This document shows, piece by piece, positions 17,342 through 28,413 of a DNA stretch of 64,000 bases. The position numbers and the translations under genes are program-made. Below the pieces are notes generated by a model. That model had not been told where the DNA came from, did no database searches, and was given only the letters and a program-made list of their open reading frames with translations. Each line of letters starts with the position of its first letter. The stretch's first letter is position 1. The DNA is from Verrucomicrobiia bacterium (GTDB lineage Bacteria > Verrucomicrobiota > Verrucomicrobiia > Verrucomicrobiales > Akkermansiaceae), in NCBI GenBank assembly GCA_030431475.1, contig JAUIJD010000009.1, forward strand, positions 1-64,000, read 5' to 3'.

Positions 17342-19488
17342 CACGATGGAGACAATCTGGAGCGGTGCCACCAGGCGGCGCCGAGGATCAGGGCGATGCT
17401 GCCGCCGAAGACGGCCCACGTCGTCGGGGATGGATTCTCCAGGGCGGCAAGGAAGCGACCGGCGGCGAAGGTGACGGCGGCGATGCCGGGGAGAAGTCCG
17501 ATGGCCGAGCCGATCATGAACGGGGAGAACCGGAGCCCGGAGGCGCCGGCGACCAGGTTCATGATGCCGAAGGGAGCCACCGGCAGCAGCCGCAGTGTGG
17601 CGACGGATCCGATGCCGCGTCGCGCCATGGTGTTGGTGAGCGTCTCGAGCTTCTCGCCGACGAGGCGTCGGGCGAGGGGCTTGCCGAAATGATGTCCCAG
17701 CCCGAAGGAAATGGCGGCGGCGATCATGGCTCCGACGAAACCGCATCCGAAGGCGCGCCACGGGCCCAGGGTGACCGCCGCACCGATGATGAAGAGATTG
17801 AGGGGCAGTCCGATCACTCCACCGACCGTGATGACCAGCGTGAGCAGGGGCAGGGCGTAGGGCGTGTCGCGAAGAGGCTCGAGCAGCGAGGTAACGCGTC
17901 GTTGGTCGATCACGCTGGCCCACAACCGGCTGACGGCGAGACCGAGGACGATCAAGCCGGTGGTCCAGCCGGCGATCTTGACCCACCGGTTGAGGCTGGC
18001 GGGGGTGCTGGCTTCCACTTCGTGATGCTCGCGCAGTGCCTCCCGGAAATGGTGGGCCGGACTGATCGGCTCGTCGGGGTCGAGGAGCTGCGAGTCCGCG
18101 AGTTTGCGCTGCAGGGGTAAGTTGCATCCCCCCTGAAGGACGCGCAACCGGTTCCCCCCGCTGCGGCGAAGGCGGATGATGGCCTCGCGCAGTGAACCGG
18201 CTGAGTCGATGGCCGTCTCCACCTCGTTCCGATCGACCTGGAAATGCATGGCCAGGAGATCGTGGCAGAGGCACCGGATGAACGGGCGGGGCTGGTCGTG
18301 GAGGCAGGCCAGCGCGAGTTCCGAGTCCACCTTCATCGAGCGGTTGCTGAGATTCGCCGAACCGGTGAGCAGGAACCGGTCGTCGGCGATCAGGTTCTTG
18401 GCGTGGACGTAAATCTGGCTCTCGTGGCCGTCGTCATCCTCGGCGTGAGGGAAGCAACTCGAGAGGCGGCCATGCTCGTCGGCTTCCTCGAGGATCTCCA
18501 GCAGCCGGTCGCGAAGGACGCCGAGTGTCTTCTCCTCGGCCCAACCCGCGCTTCGGGTGAGCACCAGGACGACCTCCGGTCCGTTCTCCTCGCGCAGGCG
18601 TTCCGCCAGTGCCTCGACGATGGTGTGGGAGGAGAGATACTGGTTCTCGATGTAGAGGTATCGCTCGGCGGCGGCGATCATCTCGAGATAGAGGCGCTCG
18701 ATGTGATGCGACGCCTCGTAGTGCTCGTAGCGGGAAAAGGTCAGGGCGAGGGCGAGCGACTCGTCCTCGAAGTCCACCGCGACGCCCCCCGGCCACGGAG
18801 GCTCGTCCGTCGGTGGCTTATCGTCGGGGAGGCGACTTCCCGTCGCCCGTTCCCAGCGCATGGAGGCGAGGTCCCGCAGGTCATCGACCACCGGCCCGGT
18901 GAGGATGACCTGGAGGTCGTGGTAGGGCTGGTAGTGCCGGTCGCGACGGTTCGAACGGCGGGGGTCCTCGGCCTGATGATCGGGCGAGTCCCAGCGCCAG
19001 AGGCAGAGATCGATGCCGCCGCAGAAGGCGAGGGAGCCGTCGATCACGACCAGCTTCTGGTGGTGGGACGCTCCGGCGTTGATGGCGTTGTCGGTGACGA
19101 GTTCGAGCCGGGGGTGCCCGGGGTTCCGCCAGCGGCTGAACGGCAGCCACTCGCGCTCCGCGAGGTAGATGACCGAGTAGTCCCAGAGGAGAATCCGGAT
19201 GGTGAGGTTCGGCTTCTCCTCGAGCACCGCGATCAGGAAATCCGCCAGGCCGACCGGGTAGCCGTCGTCGTCGCGGCCGCGGACCAACTCGACCTCCTGG
19301 CTGATGTCCCAGGCGAGAATCACGACCTCCCGCTCGGCCCGGAGCACGGCCCGCCGGAATGCGAGGAAGTAGTCGCGGCTGTTCAGCAGGAAGGCCCCTT
19401 TCGTCGCCTCGCTCCGGCGCCAGCAATTCTCTCCGGGACGCAGGGCCGGAGTTCTCGGGGAAGTGCTTTCGGGGTGAGCTTCTGCCAT
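17341..19488 (-). CDS. Phospholipase D-like / VTT (DedA-type) membrane fusion protein
   Basis: The 715-residue protein combines two parts. Residues about 30-480 carry two HKD motifs of the phospholipase D superfamily (H143-K145-D150 in SHHQKLVVID, and H362-K364-D369 in YVHAKNLIAD), so one complete active site can form. Residues about 515-710 are a VTT/SNARE-associated domain with several membrane helices (LPLNLFIIGAAVTLGPWRA and LRLLPVAPFGIMNLVAGAS). PLD-VTT fusions are known in bacteria and probably act on membrane phospholipids. The ATG at 19488 is chosen because upstream sequence is not conserved-looking. Confidence 0.88.
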   Translation of the reverse strand: MAEAHPESTSPRTPALRPGENCWRRSEATKGAFLLNSRDYFLAFRRAVLRAEREVVILAWDISQEVELVRGRDDDGYPVGLADFLIAVLEEKPNLTIRILLWDYSVIYLAEREWLPFSRWRNPGHPRLELVTDNAINAGASHHQKLVVIDGSLAFCGGIDLCLWRWDSPDHQAEDPRRSNRRDRHYQPYHDLQVILTGPVVDDLRDLASMRWERATGSRLPDDKPPTDEPPWPGGVAVDFEDESLALALTFSRYEHYEASHHIERLYLEMIAAAERYLYIENQYLSSHTIVEALAERLREENGPEVVLVLTRSAGWAEEKTLGVLRDRLLEILEEADEHGRLSSCFPHAEDDDGHESQIYVHAKNLIADDRFLLTGSANLSNRSMKVDSELALACLHDQPRPFIRCLCHDLLAMHFQVDRNEVETAIDSAGSLREAIIRLRRSGGNRLRVLQGGCNLPLQRKLADSQLLDPDEPISPAHHFREALREHHEVEASTPASLNRWVKIAGWTTGLIVLGLAVSRLWASVIDQRRVTSLLEPLRDTPYALPLLTLVITVGGVIGLPLNLFIIGAAVTLGPWRAFGCGFVGAMIAAAISFGLGHHFGKPLARRLVGEKLETLTNTMARRGIGSVATLRLLPVAPFGIMNLVAGASGLRFSPFMIGSAIGLLPGIAAVTFAAGRFLAALENPSPTTWAVFGGSIALILGAAWWHRSRLSPS

Positions 19489-19576
19489 CGGGGAGAAAGG
19501 GATGCGACCGCTCGGTCGCCGGAGCATGCTAGCACGCGACTCCGCCCATGCGAGCGGGAGGTTTCCGGCGGGGACA

Positions 19577-19611
19577 CGAAAAAGCGGAGCCCCCCGGGGA
19601 GGACTCCGCTT
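19577..19611 (-). terminator. Rho-independent terminator of the ClpP-like gene
   Basis: AAGCGGAG (19582-19589) pairs with CTCCGCTT (19604-19611). On the minus strand the stem is followed by TTTTTCG. It lies 23 nt after the stop codon of the ClpP-like gene and separates it from the PLD-VTT gene. Confidence 0.8.
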
Positions 19612-19633
19612 GAAGGTGCATGGGCCGAAATCC

Positions 19634-20965
19634 TCAGCGCATCCGGTAGTAGCCGTCCGGATTGTAGAGGAAATAGACGTCCTTCGGGTTGATCCGCGGC
19701 AGGATGGCGTAGGGCATGCCGTCGGGGTCGATCCCGGTTTCGAGCTCGGAGGTCTTGGTGGTCGTGGTCGAGCTGGTCTTCTTCGCGTCCGGGCTGCGGA
19801 GGAACGAGGTCTCCTCGATGCCGTCGACGATGTGCTCCACCCATCCGAGCTTCTGGGCCTCGACACCGAACTCGGTCCAGTCGCCGCTGGTCGAGTGGGC
19901 GTACATCTTCTTGATGAACTCCTCCTTCGAGATGCCCATCTTGTCGGCGATCGGCGTGGCCAGGCGCGTCCACCAGCGCTGGCTCTCCTTGTAGAACTCC
20001 TCCTGCTGGGTGAGGTTCATGCGGCCGAAAGCGGTCGAGCTGATCTGGTGGTGGAGGATCACCGCGTTCGGATAGGCGTAGGACTCCTCGGCGAGGGTTG
20101 TGATGGCGGCGGCCATCGAGGCGGCGAAGGACTTCACCACCACGTGGACGGGCGCATCGCTGGACTCCATGGCCTTGAGGATGCGGTAGCCGGCCATGAC
20201 CGATCCGCCCGGGCATTCATCGATGACGATGAAGATCGGGTGCTTGCGGTTCTGGTTGTTGAAGTAGTGGATGCGGTCGGTGACGTAGTCGGCCGTCGAC
20301 GTCGAGATCAGCCCGTCGAGCTTGATGCGACGGTCGGAGATCACGACCGTGTTGTCCTTCTTCCGAAGCGGGTTCTCGAGATACTGCGGTTTCGCATCGG
20401 CGTAGGCGCGGCGTGCCTCGACGGTTTCGATCTTCGAGATCTGGTTCTTGAGCTTGGTGATCTCGATGCTCGTCTCGGCCTGGACCGCCTTGAGTTCGTG
20501 GGTCAGTGCCTCGGCGCGGGCCTTGGCCACGGCCGCCTGCTGGGCGAGGCGCTCGGCCTCCGCCTGGAGCTTGGCGCTCTTCGCTTCCTCCTCGGCCTTG
20601 CGGAGCATGGCCGCGTGGGCGAGGCGCTCGGCGATGAGTTCCTTTTCGGCCTTCAGCTTGGCGGCTTCCGCCCGGAGCTTGGCGGTCTCCTTCTTCACCT
20701 TCTCATCGAAGAGGGCGTTCTCCAGTGCGAGCCGTTCCTGCTCCTCCTTCATCCGGGCCTCGCGGTCCTTCTTGGGGGACTTCTTCGCCGACTCGGGCTT
20801 GGCTTCAGCCGGCTTGGCCTCTTCGGCCTCGGCCTTCTGTTCCGAGGTCTTCAGCTCGATGGGCGGGGTGCTGGCGGTGGCGGACGGGGCCGGTTGGTCC
20901 TGGGCATTCAAGCCGCCCGCCATGGCGAGGCCGATGAGGGTGGCACGGGTGATGGTCGTTTTCAT
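19634..20965 (-). CDS. Secreted coiled-coil ClpP/SppA-like serine protease
   Basis: The 443-residue protein has a signal peptide (TRATLIGLAMAGGLNAQ). A long Lys/Glu/Ala-rich coiled coil (residues 40-185) precedes a ClpP-fold domain (residues 205-385). That domain contains IDECPGGSVMAGYRILKAM, the nucleophile block KSFAASMAAA (Ser283), VILHHQI (His306) and GDWTEFGVEAQKLGWVEHIV (Asp362), so the Ser-His-Asp triad looks intact. A short tail rich in Thr follows. ClpP is normally cytoplasmic and works with an AAA unfoldase; this one should act outside the inner membrane. The partner is unknown. Confidence 0.78.
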   Translation of the reverse strand: MKTTITRATLIGLAMAGGLNAQDQPAPSATASTPPIELKTSEQKAEAEEAKPAEAKPESAKKSPKKDREARMKEEQERLALENALFDEKVKKETAKLRAEAAKLKAEKELIAERLAHAAMLRKAEEEAKSAKLQAEAERLAQQAAVAKARAEALTHELKAVQAETSIEITKLKNQISKIETVEARRAYADAKPQYLENPLRKKDNTVVISDRRIKLDGLISTSTADYVTDRIHYFNNQNRKHPIFIVIDECPGGSVMAGYRILKAMESSDAPVHVVVKSFAASMAAAITTLAEESYAYPNAVILHHQISSTAFGRMNLTQQEEFYKESQRWWTRLATPIADKMGISKEEFIKKMYAHSTSGDWTEFGVEAQKLGWVEHIVDGIEETSFLRSPDAKKTSSTTTTKTSELETGIDPDGMPYAILPRINPKDVYFLYNPDGYYRMR

Positions 20966-21019
20966 GTGGGACTCGGGTTGTGGGATGCCGCCGTTACGGG
21001 GGCGCCTCCCTTACTTCTG

Positions 21020-21895
21020 TCACGGCGCGGAAGCGTCGGAGTCGTCGGGATTTGTGTGTTCTTCTGCCGAAATCTTCCGGAGCTGCGCCTTGTAACCCAG
21101 AAACAGCACGGTGCCTGCCAGAATCAGGAATACGAGCATCGCGCCGCCGAGGAAGATCGCCACCTTGCCGCCGGCCGCCCGGAACGACTCGTCACTCACG
21201 GTTTCGGGCACCGGAGCCCCCGGCACCCGTGCCAGGACCAAGCGGCCGTCTTCGATGCCGGCATGGGTCAGCTTCGCCATCGGCGGCCCGATGGCGGGGT
21301 CCTCCTTGGAGCCTTCGAGGATGCGAAGCGTCGAGAAATGGCCCATGAAGCCTTCGGGGATCTCGGCGTTCTCGACGACCAGGTCCTCGACCCGGAGCGC
21401 GAGCTCGCGCGTGCCGAGCTGCGGCGTCGCTTCGACCGTCCCGATGAGGTAGCGCGGATCCGCGGTGATCGGGCCGTCTTCGTCGTCTCCTGCCAGGCGG
21501 GGGCGTCCGTTGAGCTGGTAGCAGATGTCGATGAAGAGGGAGCCGTCGCGGATCTCCCGGACGTGGAAGGTGCCGCGGAGTTGCTCGAGCGGCTCGAACA
21601 TCGCCACCGCCAGGTTGAGATCGTCGGCCGATAGCGCGATCCGCGCGTCGGTGCTCTCGTCGCTGAGCTCGCTGCGGAACATCTCGAGGCGTGCGGAAAG
21701 GTCGCGCGCCTCGGATTCCCGCGCCTCGAGCGATTCGGTGGGAACCGGCTCGGGCGCTTCGAGGGTGAACTTCTCGATCTCCGCCGCCTGCCGGAAGGGC
21801 ACCCAGATCGAGAACCCGATCAGAAACGCGAGCATCAGGACGGCCGCGATGAGGATGAGGCAGCCGGAAAGGGGTGAACGGGCGGAATCGGACAC
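21020..21895 (-). CDS. Two-pass membrane protein of unknown function
   Basis: From a GTG at 21893-21895 the protein has 291 residues with a membrane helix near each end (CLILIAAVLMLAFLIGFSIW at about residues 10-30; VAIFLGGAMLVFLILAGTVL at about 245-265). A soluble part of some 210 residues lies between them on one side of the membrane. No family is recognised. The gene lies 54 bp before the ClpP-like gene in the direction of transcription, so they may be co-transcribed. The GTG is preferred because the frame upstream runs through repeats. Confidence 0.68.
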   Translation of the reverse strand: MSDSARSPLSGCLILIAAVLMLAFLIGFSIWVPFRQAAEIEKFTLEAPEPVPTESLEARESEARDLSARLEMFRSELSDESTDARIALSADDLNLAVAMFEPLEQLRGTFHVREIRDGSLFIDICYQLNGRPRLAGDDEDGPITADPRYLIGTVEATPQLGTRELALRVEDLVVENAEIPEGFMGHFSTLRILEGSKEDPAIGPPMAKLTHAGIEDGRLVLARVPGAPVPETVSDESFRAAGGKVAIFLGGAMLVFLILAGTVLFLGYKAQLRKISAEEHTNPDDSDASAP

Positions 21896-21919
21896 GCCGG
21901 CGAGCCTCCGGCTCGAAGT

Positions 21920-21980
21920 GCCACGTGCCAAGTGCCAAGTGTCGACCCACCGGCCCGTGCATTTGTCATTTGTCATTTGT
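21920..21980. repeat. Two tracts of 7-bp tandem repeats
   Basis: GCCACGT, GCCAAGT, GCCAAGT lie in tandem from about 21920, and CATTTGT occurs three times in tandem at 21960-21980. Both lie in the divergent promoter region between the two-pass membrane protein and mnmA. Confidence 0.7.
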
Positions 21981-22004
21981 CTTCGGCCATTCTGAAGTCC
22001 GGGC

Positions 22005-23090
22005 ATGGCGAAGGTGCTGGTGGGGCTTTCCGGGGGGGTCGACAGTTCGGCGGCAGCCGCGCTGCTGGTCGAGCAGGGGCACGAGGTGACGGGCGCCTTC
22101 ATGAAGAACTGGATCAACGACGAGGGCCTGCCCGGCGACTGCCCGTGGGAAACCGACCTCGACGACGCGCTGGCCGTGGCCCGCAAGCTGGGGATCGAGT
22201 TCCGGGTGATCGATCTGATCGACCAGTACAAGGCCCGCATCGTGGATTATCTGGTCGAGGGATACCGCAACGGCATCACCCCCAATCCGGACGTTTGGTG
22301 CAACCGCGAGATGAAGTTCGGGGTGTTTCTCGACTACGCGCTGGAGCAGGGGTTCGAGCGGGTCGCGACGGGACACTACGCCCGGAGGCGGGAGCTCTCG
22401 AACGGCCAGGCCGCGATCCTCAAGGGAGCGGATCCGAACAAGGATCAGAGCTACTTTCTGTCGCTCATGACCCAGCATCAGGTGGCCCACGCAATGTTCC
22501 CGGCGGGTGAGATGCTGAAGCCGGAGGTCCGGGAGGTGGCGCGGCGCCATGATCTGCCGACCGCCGGGAAGAAGGACAGCCAGGGCATCTGCTTCATCGG
22601 CGAGATCAAGATGCGGGATTTCATCCGGCACTACATTCCGGACTCTCCGGGTGAGATCGTCGATACCGCCGGGCAGGTGCTCGGCCGTCACGACGGGCTG
22701 CACCTCTACACCCTCGGCCAGCGCAAGGGGCACGGCGTCGCCTCGCCGCGGGAGGGGATGGCCTACGTGGTCGTGGGCAAGGACCCCGAACGCAACCGCC
22801 TTGTGCTCGGATGGGACGAATCGGGCACCCCGGGGCTCTACGCGGCGCGGGCGGTGGTCGGCTCGCTTTCGACCATCAACGAACCCTTCGACCGGCCGAT
22901 GAAGGTGGAGGCGCAGCCGCGCTACCGCTCCAAGGCCGAGCCGTGCCGGGTCATCCCGCGGGAGGACGGCAGGGTGACGGTGGCGTTCGAGAAGGCCCAG
23001 CGGGCGCTGGCTGCGGGGCAGATCTGTGCCTTCTACGATGGCGGACGCCTGCTCGGCGGCGGCGTCTTCGAAAGCTTCGAGGAGGACTGA
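22005..23090 (+). CDS. mnmA: tRNA-specific 2-thiouridylase
   Basis: MnmA puts sulfur on uridine 34 of tRNA-Lys, -Glu and -Gln. The 361-residue protein has the PP-loop GLSGGVDSSAAAALL (residues 7-21), NPDVWCNREMKFG with catalytic Cys99, ATGHYARR, and KKDSQGICFIGE with the second catalytic Cys196. Length and motif order fit the family. The final two codons precede the next gene by 2 bp, suggesting co-transcription. It is divergent from the membrane-protein gene with repeats in between. Confidence 0.95.
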   Translation: MAKVLVGLSGGVDSSAAAALLVEQGHEVTGAFMKNWINDEGLPGDCPWETDLDDALAVARKLGIEFRVIDLIDQYKARIVDYLVEGYRNGITPNPDVWCNREMKFGVFLDYALEQGFERVATGHYARRRELSNGQAAILKGADPNKDQSYFLSLMTQHQVAHAMFPAGEMLKPEVREVARRHDLPTAGKKDSQGICFIGEIKMRDFIRHYIPDSPGEIVDTAGQVLGRHDGLHLYTLGQRKGHGVASPREGMAYVVVGKDPERNRLVLGWDESGTPGLYAARAVVGSLSTINEPFDRPMKVEAQPRYRSKAEPCRVIPREDGRVTVAFEKAQRALAAGQICAFYDGGRLLGGGVFESFEED

Positions 23091-23092
23091 CC

Positions 23093-23608
23093 GTGGCGCT
23101 TTTTTCCCACTACAAGCGTGAGGATCCGATGGACCAGGGGCCGCCGGAATGGCCGCTGGACCTCGGTCGATTCCGCATCGGACCGCACCCCCTGGGCGGC
23201 GAGCCCGACCGGAGCGAGTTGTGGGGCCGCCTGATGAGGGGCGACGCGGTCTGCCGGCCCGAGGGCGCGGGGGTGGAGGTCGGTTTGCGCGACGACCGGA
23301 TCGAGTCCGTCTTCGTCGATCTCGCAAGCTTCCACGGCGGTTTTCTGCGCCATGGGGAGCCGCTGCCGATCGACGCTCGATCGACCGAGGGCGAGGTGCG
23401 GGAGCTGTTCGGCGAGCCTTACTGGACCGATCGCTCGGATGACGAGGTGATCCTCTTCTACGAGTACGAGGCCGGCACGGTGGAGCTGCAGTTCGAGTTC
23501 CCCGGGGCCGGAGCGCTGGGTTTCGTGACCCTTGCCCGCAACGGCGTCCTGTCGGACGCGGCGCAACGCCGTGCCTACGGCTGCGACCGACCGTGGCCGC
23601 CTGCCTAG
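23093..23608 (+). CDS. Small acidic protein of unknown function
   Basis: A frame of 171 codons starts at a GTG 2 bp after mnmA (an in-frame ATG follows at 23129). The protein is acidic, with WPLDLGRFRIGPHPLGGEP, a central FVDLASFHGGFLRHGEPLPI and a Tyr/Glu-rich YWTDRSDDEVILFYEYEAGT segment. It looks like a compact soluble fold, vaguely similar to small SMI1-like or lipoprotein-type domains, but I do not recognise the family. Coupling to mnmA suggests co-expression only. Its stop meets that of metF. Confidence 0.68.
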   Translation: MALFSHYKREDPMDQGPPEWPLDLGRFRIGPHPLGGEPDRSELWGRLMRGDAVCRPEGAGVEVGLRDDRIESVFVDLASFHGGFLRHGEPLPIDARSTEGEVRELFGEPYWTDRSDDEVILFYEYEAGTVELQFEFPGAGALGFVTLARNGVLSDAAQRRAYGCDRPWPPA

Positions 23609-23609
23609 C

Positions 23610-24521
23610 CTAGGCTTTGGCGACGGGCCCCATGCCGAGGCTGGCATAGATCTCCCTCGTCGCCGCGCTCTTGTTGAGCGTGTAGAAGTGGATCCCGTCC
23701 ACGCCCTCGTCGAGCAGCCCGGATGCCTGCTCGGCGGCGTAGTGGATGCCGACCTTCTCGACCGCGGCCGGGTCGTCACCGGCCCGTGCGAGCGCCTTCA
23801 ACAGCCGGGCCGGGAAGCGGGCGCCAGCGGCGAGGTCGGCCATGCGCGACATGCCCTTGGTGCTGGTGACCGGCATCAGGCCCGCGAGGATGGGGACCTC
23901 GATGCCGGCGATCGCGCAGCGGTCGCGGAAGTCGAGGAAGTCGTGGTTGTCGAAGAAGAGCTGGGTGCAGATGTAGTCGGCCCCGGCGTCGATCTTCGCC
24001 TTGAGGTGGTCGATTTCCGCGAGGCGGTTGGGAGTTGCCGGATGGCCTTCGGGAAAGCCGGCCACGCCGATGCCGAAGCCGCGGGGGTCCGGGTGGCGTC
24101 CGCTCTCGTTGAAGCGACGGATGAAGGTCACGAGATCCGACGCATACCGGAAGTCGGAGTCGGACCAGTCGTAGTCGGGCTGGTCGCGGGGCGGATCGCC
24201 GCGAAGTGCCAGGATGTTGGCGACGCCAGCCTTGGCGTAGCGTTCGAGGATGGCGTCGATCTCGGCCTCGCTGTGACCGACGCAGGTCAGGTGGGGAATG
24301 GGGGGGATGTCGGTGGTTTCCTTGATCCTCACCACGAGGTCGTGGGTCGCATCGCGGGTGGTGCCGCCGGCGCCGTAGGTGACCGAGACGAACGAGGGAC
24401 CGTAGGCTTCGAGGTCGACGATGGTTTGATAGAGGCTGTCCCAGGCACTTTCCGAGCGCGGGGGAAAGAACTCAAAGGAAAGAGAGGGTCGGCGTTGGTT
24501 GAGAATATCCGTGATGTGCAT
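23610..24521 (-). CDS. metF: 5,10-methylenetetrahydrofolate reductase
   Basis: MetF reduces methylene-THF to methyl-THF for methionine synthesis. The 303-residue protein has LSFEFFPPRSESAWDSLY with the catalytic Glu, SVTYGAGGTTRDAT, PHLTCVGHSEAEID, NILALRGDPP and GADYICTQLFFD (FAD and folate contacts). Its N-terminus begins at the ATG at 24519-24521. The 126-bp region upstream, shared with the divergent EF-hand gene, shows no SAM-riboswitch core that I can recognise. Confidence 0.95.
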   Translation of the reverse strand: MHITDILNQRRPSLSFEFFPPRSESAWDSLYQTIVDLEAYGPSFVSVTYGAGGTTRDATHDLVVRIKETTDIPPIPHLTCVGHSEAEIDAILERYAKAGVANILALRGDPPRDQPDYDWSDSDFRYASDLVTFIRRFNESGRHPDPRGFGIGVAGFPEGHPATPNRLAEIDHLKAKIDAGADYICTQLFFDNHDFLDFRDRCAIAGIEVPILAGLMPVTSTKGMSRMADLAAGARFPARLLKALARAGDDPAAVEKVGIHYAAEQASGLLDEGVDGIHFYTLNKSAATREIYASLGMGPVAKA

Positions 24522-24647
24522 GAAGCGGGTGGCCCGAGGTTTGACGCCCGATCCGATTTCGGCGAACAAAAAGTCGTGCCCGGTCCGCAACCATCGGTCG
24601 GATCGAGGGTTCCCTCCCATGGCCGGGGCTCCCGGATTTTCAACCCT

Positions 24648-25487
24648 ATGAAGGCGTTTCCATTGCTCGTATGCTCTCTGCTGGCCTCCACGTCCGTTCA
24701 AGGGCAGGAGCCGGATCGCGGCCGTCCCGACGGACGGCCTCCGCGGGGGCCGAATCCCGCCCAGTTCTTCAAGGATGCGGACACGGATGGGGACGGCGCG
24801 GTGTCGGCGGCCGAGTTCGCGGCGCTGGAGCGTGTGGGCAAGTTGCCGGAAGAAAAGCGGAAGCGGCTCTTTGAGCGGCTCGACAAGAATGGCGACGGCT
24901 TCATCCGGCGGGACGAGATGTCGCGGGGTCCGCGCGACCGCGGCGGAAGACCTCCGCTGGGCATGGAGCAGCTCGATACCAACAAGGACGGCGCGGTGGA
25001 TTTCAACGAATTCGTGGCGGGACCGTTCGCCCAGCGGATCCCCGAGGAGAAGCGTCGTGATTTTTTCAACCGGCTCGATCGCAACAAGGACGGTCGGCTT
25101 TCACCGGCGGACCGTCCGGACCGGCCCGAGAATGGCAAGGGGGACCGTCGGCGGCCCGGGCCCGCCGAGATGTTCCGCCATCTGGACGGCAACGGTGACG
25201 GGGTGCTCGACTTCGCCGAGTTCCGCAAGGCGCCGTGGGTCGAGCGGCTGGGTGAGGACGCCCAGGAGGATCATTTCGAGAAGCTCGACAAGAATGGCGA
25301 TCTCAAGCTGAGCCCCGAGGAGCTGGTGCCACCGGAGCAGGACCGCCGTGGTCGTGGTCGGGGTGATGGGGGAGAGCGCCGTGGGCCGAACGGCGGCGAT
25401 GCCCGTCCGGGAGGCGAGGGCGAAGGGGGGCGGCCGCGTCCGGGGCCCCGCGATCCGGAGCCGCCGATGATGGAAGAGGGTGCCTGA
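24648..25487 (+). CDS. Secreted protein with six EF-hand loops
   Basis: The 279-residue protein has a signal peptide (MKAFPLLVCSLLASTSVQGQ). Six calcium-binding loops of the DxDxDG type follow: DADTDGDGAVSAAEF, DKNGDGFIRRDEM, DTNKDGAVDFNEF, DRNKDGRLSP, DGNGDGVLDFAEF and DKNGDLKLSPEEL. The linkers are Arg/Pro/Gly-rich, and the last 50 residues are disordered. Such proteins are common in Verrucomicrobiota and Planctomycetota and probably sense or bind extracellular calcium. The fourth loop lacks the final Glu, and the sixth lacks the central Gly, so these may bind weakly. Confidence 0.87.
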   Translation: MKAFPLLVCSLLASTSVQGQEPDRGRPDGRPPRGPNPAQFFKDADTDGDGAVSAAEFAALERVGKLPEEKRKRLFERLDKNGDGFIRRDEMSRGPRDRGGRPPLGMEQLDTNKDGAVDFNEFVAGPFAQRIPEEKRRDFFNRLDRNKDGRLSPADRPDRPENGKGDRRRPGPAEMFRHLDGNGDGVLDFAEFRKAPWVERLGEDAQEDHFEKLDKNGDLKLSPEELVPPEQDRRGRGRGDGGERRGPNGGDARPGGEGEGGRPRPGPRDPEPPMMEEGA

Positions 25488-25612
25488 GGCGGGGTCGCCT
25501 CGGGCGGTGACTTGCCGGAGGGAGCGTCCGGAAGCCCCACGCGTCGGCATTCCGCGGTGACCGGGCGCCGGGCGACGCCTGAAGCGCGACGAATCCGCGC
25601 GGGCGGTGCCGA

Positions 25613-27589
<1,977 letters not shown>

Positions 27590-27595
27590 GAGATG

Positions 27596-28285
27596 TTAGG
27601 AGCCGAAGTTGAAGATCTTGATCGCGACCGGGATGGAGACGAAGCCGATCCAGATGATCGCGGCATAGCCGATGCTGGCGATGTCGAGCAGGCCGGCGGT
27701 CTTGCGGGACCGGAAGCCGAGCGTCTGGAACATGGACTGGACGCCGTGCGAGAGGTGCGAGCAGAGGAGCGTCATCGCAACGATGTAGAAGAGGACCACG
27801 AGCCAGCTCTGGAAGCCGGCGATCACCATTGCATGGGGGCTTTCCTTCGCGATCTCCGCGAGGTCGGAGTCGATGCGCACCGTGAAATGCAGCAGGTGGT
27901 AGATGACGAAGGCGAGGATGGTCAGGCCGGTCCACACCATCACCAGCGACGACTTCTTGGCCTGGATGGTGTTTTTGTATTCGTACTGCTGGCGGGCCGC
28001 CCGGTTCTGGCGGGTGAGGGAAATCGTGGCGGCCACATGGATCACGATCGCGGCGAGCATCACCACCCGGAAGATCCAGATGCCGGCGCCGTGCAGCATG
28101 TGGTGCAGGAAGTGGGCGTATTCATCGAACGCTTCGGCACCCGCGTAGATGAGCAGGTTGCCCCCGAGGTGGCCGGCGAGGAAGAGGGTGAGAAGCACGC
28201 CGGTCACGGCGACGAGGTACTTGCGACCGATCGTGGATTTCCAGAGACGATCGACGATCGGGCAGCAGGAAGTGATGGAATTCAT
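27596..28285 (-). CDS. sdhC: Succinate dehydrogenase cytochrome b558 subunit
   Basis: This is the single membrane anchor (229 residues) of a B-type succinate dehydrogenase, which binds two hemes and the quinone. Five membrane helices are visible, with haem-ligand-type His residues in FLAGHLGGNLLIY, EYAHFLHHMLHG, IVIHVAATI, IYHLLHFTVRI and CSHLSHGVQSMFQTLG. The ATG at 28283-28285 gives a short, cytoplasmic N-terminus. sdhA follows after 6 bp, so the two form an operon. Confidence 0.92.
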   Translation of the reverse strand: MNSITSCCPIVDRLWKSTIGRKYLVAVTGVLLTLFLAGHLGGNLLIYAGAEAFDEYAHFLHHMLHGAGIWIFRVVMLAAIVIHVAATISLTRQNRAARQQYEYKNTIQAKKSSLVMVWTGLTILAFVIYHLLHFTVRIDSDLAEIAKESPHAMVIAGFQSWLVVLFYIVAMTLLCSHLSHGVQSMFQTLGFRSRKTAGLLDIASIGYAAIIWIGFVSIPVAIKIFNFGS

Positions 28286-28413
28286 TGGGCGAGTGGGAGA
28301 GGCGTCGTGCACCGTCTGCGCGGATACCTAGGAAGCGCTCGCGGGCGGCGCAAGGGGAGAGTCGGATCGTGCGGGGAAATGCATGGAAATGCGCGGGTCA
28401 TGCGGACTCGTTG

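Noticed and set aside
24522-24647. SAM or SAH riboswitch before metF
   Set aside because: No recognisable conserved core was seen in the 126-bp leader shared with the EF-hand gene.
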